From: an uncultured Flavobacteriales bacterium
GTDB taxonomy: Bacteria; Bacteroidota; Bacteroidia; Flavobacteriales_F; PHOS-HE28
DNA: 64,000 bases
NCBI GenBank assembly: GCA_937872175.1
Contig: CALMPI010000017.1
Location: 1 to 64,000 of the forward strand
Direction of reading: 5' to 3'
Each line of letters starts with the position of its first letter. Position 1 is the stretch's first letter. The translations under genes were made by a program, and so were the position numbers. The notes beneath the pieces were generated by a model, which was given only the letters and a program-made list of their open reading frames with translations, was not told the origin of the DNA and ran no database searches. This document shows positions 7,070 to 17,418 of the stretch, in pieces.

Positions 7070-9985
7070 TCACTTCAACAGGTTCACATGGCCCACCCAC
7101 TCCTGCTTCTCGGCGGCGAAGACGGGCCGGCCGATCAGGCGCCAAGTGTACACGCCGCTGGGCAGGATCTCCCCGCCACCTTGTGCACGGCCGTCCCACC
7201 CCTGTTCGATGTCGTTGGTCTTGAAGATGAGCTGGCCCCAGCGGTCGTACACCTCGAAGGTGTGCTCCTCGGGCACCATGTCCGCCAGCACCGGCTGGAA
7301 GAGCTCGTTGAGGTTGTTCCCGTCCGGGGTGAAGGCGTTGGGGATGTAGATGGCGGGCACGTACACGGGCACCACCTTGCACAGGGAGTCGGTGCAACCG
7401 TACTGGTCGGTGACGCGCAGGCACACCTCGTGGTCGTCGCCGATCACATCGCTGAATTCGTAGTAGAGCGTGCGGTCGGTGGCGGTGTCCGTGCCGTTGA
7501 AGGTCCAGGACCATTCCACGGCCTCGGGGTCATCGCTGGCGAAGTAGATGCTGGCGTTCTGCTCGGTGCCGGGGTTGGGGCTGAAGATGAAGGAGGCCAC
7601 GGGGGCGGGGTCCACCGTGACGGCGCCGGGCACCAGCAGCTGGTCGGTGCAGCCCTGCGGGGTGGTGACGGTGAGGCCCACCGTGTACCAACCGGGCAGT
7701 TCGTAGAGGTGCGGCACACTGTCGCAGCTCAGCGTGGTGGCCCCATCGCCCAGGTCCCACACACAGGTGCCGCCGAGGTAGATGCTGTCGGTGGTGTTGG
7801 TGAGGGTGGTCTGCAAGGGGTGGCAGCCACTATCGGGCTCCACGGTGAAGGAGATCACCGGCAGCGGGTTCACCGTCACCTGCACCAGCGCGGTGTCGGT
7901 GAGCAGTGAGCAGGTGCCGATGCCGTGGGCCACGTAGGCGTAGGCGCCGCTGGTGTCGGCCGCAGGGTCCAGCACCGGGGCGTGGGCCTGCATGCCGGGA
8001 TCGAACCAGTTGCCGCCCGTGTCCGGCGAGCCGCCCAGCAACGGGAACAGCTGCGTCACCGGCCCGTCGAAGCAGATGGCCAGGGTGGCGTCCTGCCCGG
8101 CATCCGGCAACGGGTCCACGGCAAGCGTCAGGGTGGCGGACAGGGTGGGGCAGGGCGCCGTGCCGGTCACCGTGTAGGTGTACACCCCCGGGGCGTCCGT
8201 GGCGGCGAGGAAAGTGCCCGGGAACGGCTGCTGGTTGGGATCGTTCCACTGGCCGGTGGCATCCGGTGTGCCGCCGAGGGTGGCGAGCATGTCCAGCGGG
8301 GGGGCGTCACTGCACAGGGTCAGCGAGGCGTCCGTGCCCGGGTCCACCGCCTGCGGGATGTCCACGGTCACAAAGGCGGTGTCGTTGGGGCAGGGGCTGG
8401 TGCCGGGCACGATGTAGCGGTACACGCCGGCGGGGTCGGCCCCGAGGTCCAGGGTGCCGGAGAACACACTGCCGTTGGGGTATTGCCAGCCTCCGGAGGC
8501 CATGGGGCCGCCGGGGATGTTCAGGAACAGGTCGTCCTGGCCGTCGCTGCTGCAATAGGCCAGGGCCACATCCTGCCCGGCGTTCACGCTGGCCTGGGTG
8601 GTCATGGTCACCGTGCCGCTGGCCGCACAACTGCTGCCCTGCCCCACGGCGTACAGGTAGGCGCCGTCGATGTCCACCCCGGGGTCGAAGGTGCCGCTGT
8701 GCACGTTGCCGTTGGGGTCGGTCCAGTCACCGGTGTTGGGCGGGTTGCCGCCCAGCAGGGTCAGCATGTCGACCGGGGCGTCCAGGTCGCACACGGTGAG
8801 GGAGCCGGGGGTGATCACCGCGCCCTGCTGCACCTCCACCACGATGTTGAGCGTGGAGGTCATGGAGGGCACACCGTCGTCCGTGCCCTCCACGGTGATG
8901 ATGTGGTAACCCACATCGGCCGGGGTGGGCAGGATGTCGATGGTGATGGTGGCGGCGAGGCCTGGGACCAGGCTGGTGATGGTGAAGTTGGTGAGCGTAG
9001 CGGAGCTCGCGGAAGGCGTGGTGATCTGGTTGGGCTCCGGCGACAGGAAGGTGACGTCCAACGTGGCCAGGTCGCCCACGCACAGGATGATCGAGTCGCA
9101 CACGCTCTGGCCGCTGATCACCGGGGGCACGTTGGCCGTGGCGATGTCGGTGCTGAAGGTGAAGTACTGGTCGTCCAGGAAGCTCACACCGTCGTTGAGG
9201 CCGAAGGGGCCGTCGTAGGCGGTGCCGGGCTGGTCGAAGCGGCCGAACTGGATGTAGTCCACCCCATTGCCCTCGTTGGCGCCCACGCTGGCCGGGGTGC
9301 CGCCGAAGCCGTTCGTGCCGCCGCTGGCCGAACCCGTGGTCCACTGCATGTCCTTGTAGCAGAAGCTCACGTTGGCACCGTTGGGCACCACGGGGTCCGT
9401 GCCGTCGGTGATGATCAACTGGAAGGTGTTCACCTTGTCGGTCATCTGGCTGAAGTAGCCCACGTTCGTCCAATTCACGTACAGCGCCGTCGGGGTCACC
9501 TTGTACTGCACGATGTTGTTGCCGAAGCCCGGGCCGCGCAGGTCCACATCGGCCCAGAACGGCGCCACCATGGTGAAGCCGTTGAAGGGGAATCCGGTGG
9601 AGCTGAAGGTGCCGTAGAAGGTCCCGAAACTGACGTTGCCGTTGATGTTGATGTACACCGTGTTGTACAGGGTGCCGTACAGGAAGAACTGGAAAGGCAG
9701 CACGATCGGGCCGTAGCTGCCGTCATCCGCGTTGTGGAAGCCGCTGGCGTCCCACTCGGTGCTGTTGTCGATCGTGGTGTAGCTGGCGTCGGGCATCACC
9801 CAGCAGTCGCAGGTGCTGCTGCCGCCGCGCTGCACGTAAGGGTCCGGTGCGGGGGTGATGCCGGTGTTGGGAGCGGGCGGATGGTTGGCCAGCTTCCAGG
9901 CGTCGTAGCTGGCCTGGTCGTGCGGAGCCTGTCCGGCGACGGTCAGCGCCGTCAGGACAGGAAGAAGGGTCGCGAGGTGCCGCAT
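7070..9985 (-). CDS. Large NIDO-like surface protein with type B T9SS C-terminal domain
   Basis: This 971-residue paralogue has a signal peptide (MRHLATLLPVLTALTVAG), CDCWVMPDASY, a NIDO-like domain (MVAPFWADVDLRG, FCYKDMQWTTGSASGG), then four or so repeats of about 90 residues containing LTLCSDAPPLDML/LGGTPDATGQW-type motifs. A PKD-like domain at about 770-860 and a type B sorting domain (YIPNAFTPDGNNLNELFQP to VGHVNLLK) follow. Such proteins are usually surface adhesins or parts of the gliding or biofilm apparatus; the role here is unknown. It sits 7 bases after the regulator-like gene 9993-11195 and 10 bases before its paralogue, so the set looks like one operon headed by a sigma factor. 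Confidence 0.85.
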   Translation of the reverse strand: MRHLATLLPVLTALTVAGQAPHDQASYDAWKLANHPPAPNTGITPAPDPYVQRGGSSTCDCWVMPDASYTTIDNSTEWDASGFHNADDGSYGPIVLPFQFFLYGTLYNTVYININGNVSFGTFYGTFSSTGFPFNGFTMVAPFWADVDLRGPGFGNNIVQYKVTPTALYVNWTNVGYFSQMTDKVNTFQLIITDGTDPVVPNGANVSFCYKDMQWTTGSASGGTNGFGGTPASVGANEGNGVDYIQFGRFDQPGTAYDGPFGLNDGVSFLDDQYFTFSTDIATANVPPVISGQSVCDSIILCVGDLATLDVTFLSPEPNQITTPSASSATLTNFTITSLVPGLAATITIDILPTPADVGYHIITVEGTDDGVPSMTSTLNIVVEVQQGAVITPGSLTVCDLDAPVDMLTLLGGNPPNTGDWTDPNGNVHSGTFDPGVDIDGAYLYAVGQGSSCAASGTVTMTTQASVNAGQDVALAYCSSDGQDDLFLNIPGGPMASGGWQYPNGSVFSGTLDLGADPAGVYRYIVPGTSPCPNDTAFVTVDIPQAVDPGTDASLTLCSDAPPLDMLATLGGTPDATGQWNDPNQQPFPGTFLAATDAPGVYTYTVTGTAPCPTLSATLTLAVDPLPDAGQDATLAICFDGPVTQLFPLLGGSPDTGGNWFDPGMQAHAPVLDPAADTSGAYAYVAHGIGTCSLLTDTALVQVTVNPLPVISFTVEPDSGCHPLQTTLTNTTDSIYLGGTCVWDLGDGATTLSCDSVPHLYELPGWYTVGLTVTTPQGCTDQLLVPGAVTVDPAPVASFIFSPNPGTEQNASIYFASDDPEAVEWSWTFNGTDTATDRTLYYEFSDVIGDDHEVCLRVTDQYGCTDSLCKVVPVYVPAIYIPNAFTPDGNNLNELFQPVLADMVPEEHTFEVYDRWGQLIFKTNDIEQGWDGRAQGGGEILPSGVYTWRLIGRPVFAAEKQEWVGHVNLLK

Positions 9986-9992
9986 GTCCGGT

Positions 9993-11195
9993 TCAGCGGA
10001 TGATGTTCACGGTGTTGCTATAGGCCTTGGCCTTGCCCGCCAGGTCCTCCACCTCGATGGCGTACAGGTAGGTGCCGCTGGGGCAGGGGTGGCCCTGCAG
10101 GTCGTTGCCGTCCCAGGCACGAAGGTCGTTGGCGGTGAACACCAGGGACCCGGTGGCCCCGCTGAAGATCCGCACGGCCACGCGTTGATAGTGGCTGCCC
10201 TGCGGCACCCACTGTTCGTTCTCGCCGTCGCCGTTGGGGGTGAACACGTTGGGGATGAAGAGCACCGGCTCGGCGACCACCTCATGCGGCACGGCGGGCT
10301 CCGGATCGGCCACGGGCTCCTCGTGCGGGGGCGTCTCCACGCGTGCCGGACGGTCCTCCGTACGGGTCGGCTCGCGCACCGCCTCCTGGGCCCCCTGCTG
10401 TCCGCTGGTCCCGGGCGTGATCGTCGGGCCCGGTTCCGTTCCGGCCGGGGAGGGGATGTCCGCCTGTTCCTCCGTCCGGGCTGCGTCGCTCCCGGTGGCC
10501 GGGTCGGACGGCTCCGGGGTGCCTGCCGGGTGCAGGTCCGGCATCCGGGCCTCGCTCGGCGGTGCGGGGTCCTCGTGCCGGGTGCGGACCGCCGGCGGTG
10601 CGATGGCGGTCGTCGGCGCTTCGGGCCGGGGCGCTACCGTCTCCACGGGGCTGGTGGACCGGGTCGTGCTTGTTGCCGCTGCAGCTGTGGGAGGCGCTGC
10701 CGGCGCTTCGGTCGTGGTGGCGGGAGCCTCGAGGGTGGCAACGGCACGCTCGCCCTCCGCGAGGGAGGGGCTGTCGGCGGTCAGGTACAGTCCGCCGGCC
10801 ACCAGCAGGGCGGCGGCCCCACCGGCCACCCAGCCCAGCAACGAGCTTCCGCCGGACGCGGCCACGGCGCCCTGACCCAGCTGGCCTTCGATGGCGGTCC
10901 ATGCCGTGGACGGCACCGGCACCTCGTGGCCGTTGAAGCGGTCGCGGAGCAGGTTGTTCACCGGGTCGGCCTGGGCCACCTGGTGCTCGATGGCCTCCCA
11001 CAGGCCGGGGTCCACCTCGGCCTCGTGGCCCGTGAACCGCTCGCGGAACAGGTCGCTCACCAGGTCGGTGCTGGTGGCGGCGCCCAGGGCCAGCTGGCTG
11101 GTGATGGCGTCCCACGCACCGGGCGGCACGGCCACCTCATGGCCGTTGAACCGGTCGCGCAGGGCTTCGATCAGGTCATCCTTCCGTTCCATCAC
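9993..11195 (-). CDS. Membrane protein: three cytoplasmic repeats, one TM helix, type B sorting domain (possible sigma regulator)
   Basis: This 400-residue protein has no signal peptide. Residues 13-36, 52-73 and 84-106 are three repeats of the form DRFNGHEVxVPxxAWxAIxxQL. One transmembrane helix follows at about 119-138, then a Pro/Thr/Glu-rich linker, and the last ~90 residues are a gliding motility-associated type B domain (FIPNVFTPNGDGENEQW to NTVNIIR). Its start overlaps the sigma factor gene by 20 bases, the usual position and topology of an anti-sigma factor, but no zinc-finger anti-sigma motif is present. Having a secretion-type C-terminal domain on an inner-membrane-type protein is odd. 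Function is inferred from context. Confidence 0.7.
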   Translation of the reverse strand: MMERKDDLIEALRDRFNGHEVAVPPGAWDAITSQLALGAATSTDLVSDLFRERFTGHEAEVDPGLWEAIEHQVAQADPVNNLLRDRFNGHEVPVPSTAWTAIEGQLGQGAVAASGGSSLLGWVAGGAAALLVAGGLYLTADSPSLAEGERAVATLEAPATTTEAPAAPPTAAAATSTTRSTSPVETVAPRPEAPTTAIAPPAVRTRHEDPAPPSEARMPDLHPAGTPEPSDPATGSDAARTEEQADIPSPAGTEPGPTITPGTSGQQGAQEAVREPTRTEDRPARVETPPHEEPVADPEPAVPHEVVAEPVLFIPNVFTPNGDGENEQWVPQGSHYQRVAVRIFSGATGSLVFTANDLRAWDGNDLQGHPCPSGTYLYAIEVEDLAGKAKAYSNTVNIIR

Positions 11196-11733
11196 CGTAG
11201 ATGTCGGCCGCCTCCTTGGGCAGCAGTTTGCGCAGGTAGGCCCGCGCCTTCATGAATTGGCTCTTCGAGGTGTTCTCACTGATGCCCATCATCTCGCTGA
11301 TCTCCTTGTGGGCGTAGCCCTCGATGGCGAACAGGTTGAACACGGCGCGGTAGCCGGGGGGCAGGGCCTGGATCAGCTCCATGAGCTCCCCGGTGCTCAT
11401 CTGGCCCAGCACCTGCGCGTCCTCGCTGTGCAGGTGTTCGGCCTCCGTCAGGTCCAGGCTGTGGTCGTAGGGCTTGTTGCGGCGGATGTGGTCCAGGGCG
11501 GTGTTCACCATGGTGCGGGCGATCCAGCCGCCCAGGGGGCCGTCGCCGCGGTAGTGATCCATCTTCTGGAACACCTTCACGAAGCCGTCCTGCAGGATGT
11601 CCTGGGCCTGCTCCCGTCCCGGGGCGTAGCGCATGCAGATGCTCATCATCTTGCGGGCGTAGGTGCGGTACAACTCCTTCTGGGCCAGGGGCTCACCCTT
11701 CAGGCATCCGGTCACGAGCTGTTCGTCCGTCAT
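11176..11733 (-). CDS. ECF RNA polymerase sigma factor
   Basis: The 185-residue protein shows sigma-70 region 2 (ELYRTYARKMMSICMRYA, AQDILQDGFVKVFQKMDHY, GGWIARTMVNTALDHIRR) and region 4 (LPPGYRAVFNLFAIEGYAHKEISEMMGISENTSKSQFMKARAYLRKLL). It should direct RNA polymerase to a small regulon in response to an envelope signal. The ATG at 11733 was chosen because homologous ECF factors begin with xDEQLVxxCLKGE; the longer ORF reads antisense into lepA. It heads an apparent operon with an overlapping membrane regulator and two surface proteins. Confidence 0.93.
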   Translation of the reverse strand: MTDEQLVTGCLKGEPLAQKELYRTYARKMMSICMRYAPGREQAQDILQDGFVKVFQKMDHYRGDGPLGGWIARTMVNTALDHIRRNKPYDHSLDLTEAEHLHSEDAQVLGQMSTGELMELIQALPPGYRAVFNLFAIEGYAHKEISEMMGISENTSKSQFMKARAYLRKLLPKEAADIYGDGTEG

Positions 11734-11886
11734 GGCGTCCGTGGGGAATGATGCGATCGGCGGGCGAAAGGTTGCCCGGGCCCCTGCAAGATACGGTGCG
11801 GGCGCGGGGTGGCGACCGGCGTGGCGCGCTGGGCGCGGATGAAAGCAGGCCTTTCCGGAGCGCGGCAACGCCATACAGGCAAGGGC

Positions 11887-11894
11887 TACCTTTG
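11887..11894 (+). promoter_or_regulatory. Promoter -7 box (TACCTTTG) of lepA
   Basis: A perfect TAnnTTTG box lies 22 bases before the lepA ATG and matches the Bacteroidota sigma-ABfr consensus. Confidence 0.6.
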
Positions 11895-11916
11895 CACGCC
11901 TTTTCCGGACCCGGCC

Positions 11917-13704
<1,788 letters not shown>

Positions 13705-13761
13705 TCCGGCCTTCCCGTGGTGCACGGGGGCGTATCCGCGTTCCTCCTTGCTTCCCGTTCT

Positions 13762-16700
13762 CTACTCCATCACCACCCGCACCGCGCCGATCACCGCCGC
13801 GCCGCGCAGCACCCGCACGGTGTACGCCCCGGCGGCCAGGCCATCGCGGTGCAGCACCACGGAATGTCCGTTGGGCCGCAGGCTGCGCAGCACCCGTCCG
13901 CTCACGTCCACCAGCTCGAGGCGATCGCCGGCGGCGGGAGCTTCGGAGAGATGGATCACCGCCGTTCCGTTCATCGGATTGGGCTGCACGCGCAGTGCCG
14001 GCACGTCCTGGCTTCCGATCGCCGTGAAGATGTAGGTGTACGGAGCGCTCAGGGCCACACAGCCGTGCTCGCTGGTCACCTGCACGGTGTAGTCACCGCT
14101 GAGGGAGGGCATCAGTTGCGGCAGCGTGTCGCCGGGCAGCACCTGTCCGTTCAGGAGCCACTGGTACTGGATCCCTGCGCCGGCCTCCAGAATGTCCGGC
14201 GCGGGAGAGCTGATCAAGGCCTCATGCAGGCTGCAGTCCACCAGGGTGTTCAGCACCGTGTTGGTGATCACCGGCGGATTGAGGTCGAAGTAGATGGCGG
14301 CGCTGTTGGTGATGGCGGTGAGGTGCGGTGATCCGGCGTTCGGCTTGATGCGGTACTTGACGAAGCCGTGGCTGGCGGCCTCGTTCACGTTGCTGTCCGG
14401 CAGCAGGATGCGCTCGAAGCGGAACAGGGCCACGCGCTGCGCGTCCACCTGGATCTGCGTGAGGTCATGCGAAGCGGCCAGCACCTCCATGGTGAGCGGA
14501 TCGAGATCGGCGTCCAAGGTGTCCAGCAGCTGCACGGTGAAGGCGGTGTCCGTCCCGGTGTTCTGGAAGCGCACGGTGTACTCCAGCCACTCCTGGTCGA
14601 TGGGCACCGCGCCGGCCGACCCGAAGCCCTGGGGCGTCACCAGCTTGTCGTTGGGATCGTAGGCGCACGAGACCGTGAAGAGGAACGGAGGCTGCTCGAA
14701 GAGAATGGGCAGGTTGGCTGCCGTGATGGTGTACCCGTAGCCGGCCGTGGAGCCCACCGGGCCCACGGTGAACGCGATCGTGGCTTGGAACTCCTGGAAC
14801 CAGCCCAGGCTGTCCACGCTCCAATAGAGGTGCTGGCCCACGATGGAGTCCGGGGCGGGGAAAGTGCCGTCCAGCGTCAGGTCCGGGGCCAGCTCGAAGT
14901 CGATGAGGATCCCTTCAGGGATGAAGGTGCCGTTGTTCCGCAGGGTGAGCCAGAGGACCACCTGATCGTCGCAACGGAGTACGCCGGTCTGCGTGAGGGT
15001 GACGAAGGGCAGTGTGTCCTCGATGGCCGGCGCCAGCCCGATATCCAGGCCTGTGGCGATGGGTTGTTGTGCCGAAAGGGTGGCCTGAAGCGTGTCGGGG
15101 TCGTTGGTGACCTGATAGATCGAGGGCGGGGTGTGCCACACGTTCCACGTGCCGGTGTCCGCAGGGAGGTCGTAGGCGCCGTCGCTGTTGGTCCACACCA
15201 GCACGTCGTTGGCATCGGTGCGCACCAGGCGGTAGGGCACGGTGTGGTCGGTGGGGTCGAGCGCGGCGTTCAGGTCGTAGTCGATGAACACCGATCCGCG
15301 CAGGCGGAAGGCGTTGAAGAAGAGGTTCTCCTGCCAGCTGATGCTGCGGAAACGGGCCGTCACCAGGTCGGGCACCGCGTCGTTGTTGAGGTCCTCGTAC
15401 ACCATGGCGGCCGCGCTCTCCGCGGTGGGGTCGATCAGCGCGTTGGGGCCCAGCTGGCCGTTGCCGAGGTTCAGGGTGTAGTAGGTCTGGTGGGTGTAGC
15501 CGTTGCTCAGGGCCCACACCGCATCCAGGAAGCCATCGCCGTTCACGTCGCGGAGCATCAACGTGCGGGGCATTCCCGTCGGTGCGGGTTGCGTGCCGGC
15601 CACGGTGAGCACGCCGGTGCCATCGTTCAGGTAGGCCGTGAGCAGGGTGCTGGTGTAGTTCACGGCGTCCACATCACCGTCGCCGTCCAGGTCGCCCACA
15701 TCGAACACGCCGAGGGACGGGCCACCGGGCACGGTGACGTAGGTGCCGCTGCCGGTGTTGAGCACCACGGTGCCGCCGAACACCAGGTCCATCATCCCGT
15801 CGCCGTTCATGTCGGCGGCGCGCACCGCGCCCGCTACAAAGGCCGGCTCCAGCTGCATGGCGAACTCGCCGTTGCCGTCGTTCTCGTACCAGCGCCCGCT
15901 GCCGATGAGGTCGAGATCGAGGTCACCGTCCAGGTCCACCTCGGCGCGGCTCACGCCCAGGCCGGGCAGGGTGTCCGGGGTCCAGGAGCTGCCGCCGGCC
16001 ACGTTCCACAGGATGGCCCGGTCGGCCTTGTTGCTCACGATGTCCAGCAGGCCATCGGCGTCCAGGTCGGCCAGGCGGCTTGCGGACACCTGGTCGGCGT
16101 GCTCGGTCACCACCTGTTGCCCGCTGAAGGTGCCGTCACCGTTGTTGGCATACCAGCAGATCCAGTCGCCGGTGTAGCTCGCGGTCACCAGGTCCTGGTC
16201 GCCATCCAGGTCGATGTCGCCGGCGCTCAGGTCGAACGCGGCCGCCATGGTCTGGCAGAAGCGCTCACGCGGGGCGAAGGTGCCGGCGCCGGTGTTCGGG
16301 TACCAGCCGGCCAGGTCCATGCCGCTGCACTGCAGCAGGTCCACGAGGCCATCGCCGTTGAGGTCGGCGCCGTGGTAGCTGGTGCCCACCAGGTTGTAGC
16401 CGCTCACCTGCTCGACATTGGTGGTGGTCCACACGCTGCCGCCGTCGTTGCGCAGGAGGCGCACATCGCAGCTGGTGCCGCTGTCCATGCTGAGGTCCAC
16501 ATCCCCGTCGCCATCGAAGTCGCCCAGGGCCTCGGGCATGCCGCTGGGGATGGTGTCACCGACGGTGAAGGTGCCACCGCCGTCGTTGGCGAACCACACG
16601 GTGCCGCCCGGCAGCCCGAAGGCGATGAGGTCGTTGTCGCCGTCAGCGTCCACGTCACCGCACACCGGTGTGCTGGGCTGCGCCAGCGGGTTGATGGCCT

Positions 16701-17373
16701 GCTGCGGGCCGAAGGCTCCACCCCCGAGCCCCTTGTACCAGCCATGCTGCGCGTTGGTGCCGCCGATGAGCAGGTCCTTTTCGCCGTCCCCGTCCAGATC
16801 GGCATGCGCCACGGCCAGGCTGGTGGTGATGCCGGGCCCGCCCAACGACGCACCGACGGTGAAGGTGCCGCCGCCCTGATTGATGAGCAGGTCCACACTG
16901 TTGGCCTGCCGGATCACGTCGTCCACATCCCCGTCCCCGTCCAGGTCCTCCAGCAGACGCGCCGGGGTGCCCGTGGGGCAGTAGGTCCCCATCAGGGTCA
17001 CTGCACCGGTGCCGTCATTGCGGTACCAGGTGTTGTCCACCACCAGGTCCGCGAAGCCGTCGGCATCGATGTCGCGAAGCATCGTCACGGCACTACCGCT
17101 GATGCTTCCGGTGAACATGATCCGCAGGGGTCCGAAGGCGCCGCCACCCAGGTTCTCGAACCAGCGCATGGTGTAGGTGTAGATGCTGCCCGTGCCGGAG
17201 TTGTAGGTCACCGGGTCCAGGTCGCCATCGCCGTCCACATCTCCCGCCAGGACGCGTGAGGGGTACTTCGCCTCGCTTTCGAAGAGCAGGTTCACCGGCC
17301 CGAACTGGGCATGGACGGGGGTGAACACGGAAAGCGCAGCGAGCGCGCAGAGGCTCCGGTGGTGAACGTGCAT
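13762..17373 (-). CDS. Giant FG-GAP/VCBS repeat surface protein with T9SS sorting domain
   Basis: This 1203-residue protein starts with a signal peptide (MHVHHRSLCALAALSVFTPVHA). Residues ~25-690 are FG-GAP/VCBS-type repeats, each with a calcium-loop-like motif such as DVDGDGDLDPV, DLDGDGEKDLLIGG or DMNGDGMMDLVFGG, expected to form beta-propellers. An SdrD-B-like segment follows (FIDYDLNAALDPTDH), then a conserved 'YDPNDK' domain near 930 (CAYDPNDKLVTPQGFG, VRFQNTGTDTAFTVQLLDTL). The C-terminus is a type A T9SS domain (RVQPNPMNGTAVIHL to VIGAVRVVME). It is probably an exported calcium-stabilised surface protein. It stands alone, convergent with lepA. Confidence 0.88.
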   Translation of the reverse strand: MHVHHRSLCALAALSVFTPVHAQFGPVNLLFESEAKYPSRVLAGDVDGDGDLDPVTYNSGTGSIYTYTMRWFENLGGGAFGPLRIMFTGSISGSAVTMLRDIDADGFADLVVDNTWYRNDGTGAVTLMGTYCPTGTPARLLEDLDGDGDVDDVIRQANSVDLLINQGGGTFTVGASLGGPGITTSLAVAHADLDGDGEKDLLIGGTNAQHGWYKGLGGGAFGPQQAINPLAQPSTPVCGDVDADGDNDLIAFGLPGGTVWFANDGGGTFTVGDTIPSGMPEALGDFDGDGDVDLSMDSGTSCDVRLLRNDGGSVWTTTNVEQVSGYNLVGTSYHGADLNGDGLVDLLQCSGMDLAGWYPNTGAGTFAPRERFCQTMAAAFDLSAGDIDLDGDQDLVTASYTGDWICWYANNGDGTFSGQQVVTEHADQVSASRLADLDADGLLDIVSNKADRAILWNVAGGSSWTPDTLPGLGVSRAEVDLDGDLDLDLIGSGRWYENDGNGEFAMQLEPAFVAGAVRAADMNGDGMMDLVFGGTVVLNTGSGTYVTVPGGPSLGVFDVGDLDGDGDVDAVNYTSTLLTAYLNDGTGVLTVAGTQPAPTGMPRTLMLRDVNGDGFLDAVWALSNGYTHQTYYTLNLGNGQLGPNALIDPTAESAAAMVYEDLNNDAVPDLVTARFRSISWQENLFFNAFRLRGSVFIDYDLNAALDPTDHTVPYRLVRTDANDVLVWTNSDGAYDLPADTGTWNVWHTPPSIYQVTNDPDTLQATLSAQQPIATGLDIGLAPAIEDTLPFVTLTQTGVLRCDDQVVLWLTLRNNGTFIPEGILIDFELAPDLTLDGTFPAPDSIVGQHLYWSVDSLGWFQEFQATIAFTVGPVGSTAGYGYTITAANLPILFEQPPFLFTVSCAYDPNDKLVTPQGFGSAGAVPIDQEWLEYTVRFQNTGTDTAFTVQLLDTLDADLDPLTMEVLAASHDLTQIQVDAQRVALFRFERILLPDSNVNEAASHGFVKYRIKPNAGSPHLTAITNSAAIYFDLNPPVITNTVLNTLVDCSLHEALISSPAPDILEAGAGIQYQWLLNGQVLPGDTLPQLMPSLSGDYTVQVTSEHGCVALSAPYTYIFTAIGSQDVPALRVQPNPMNGTAVIHLSEAPAAGDRLELVDVSGRVLRSLRPNGHSVVLHRDGLAAGAYTVRVLRGAAVIGAVRVVME

Positions 17374-17418
17374 GGTGCGGGATAGACGCGGGGATCGGTA
17401 AAGGTTGCGCGTGGGGTC

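Noticed and set aside
14368..17259. 963-codon plus-strand ORF over the FG-GAP gene
   Set aside because: It mirrors the Asp/Gly-repeat gene and is rich in Gly/Val/His with no domain, a shadow frame.
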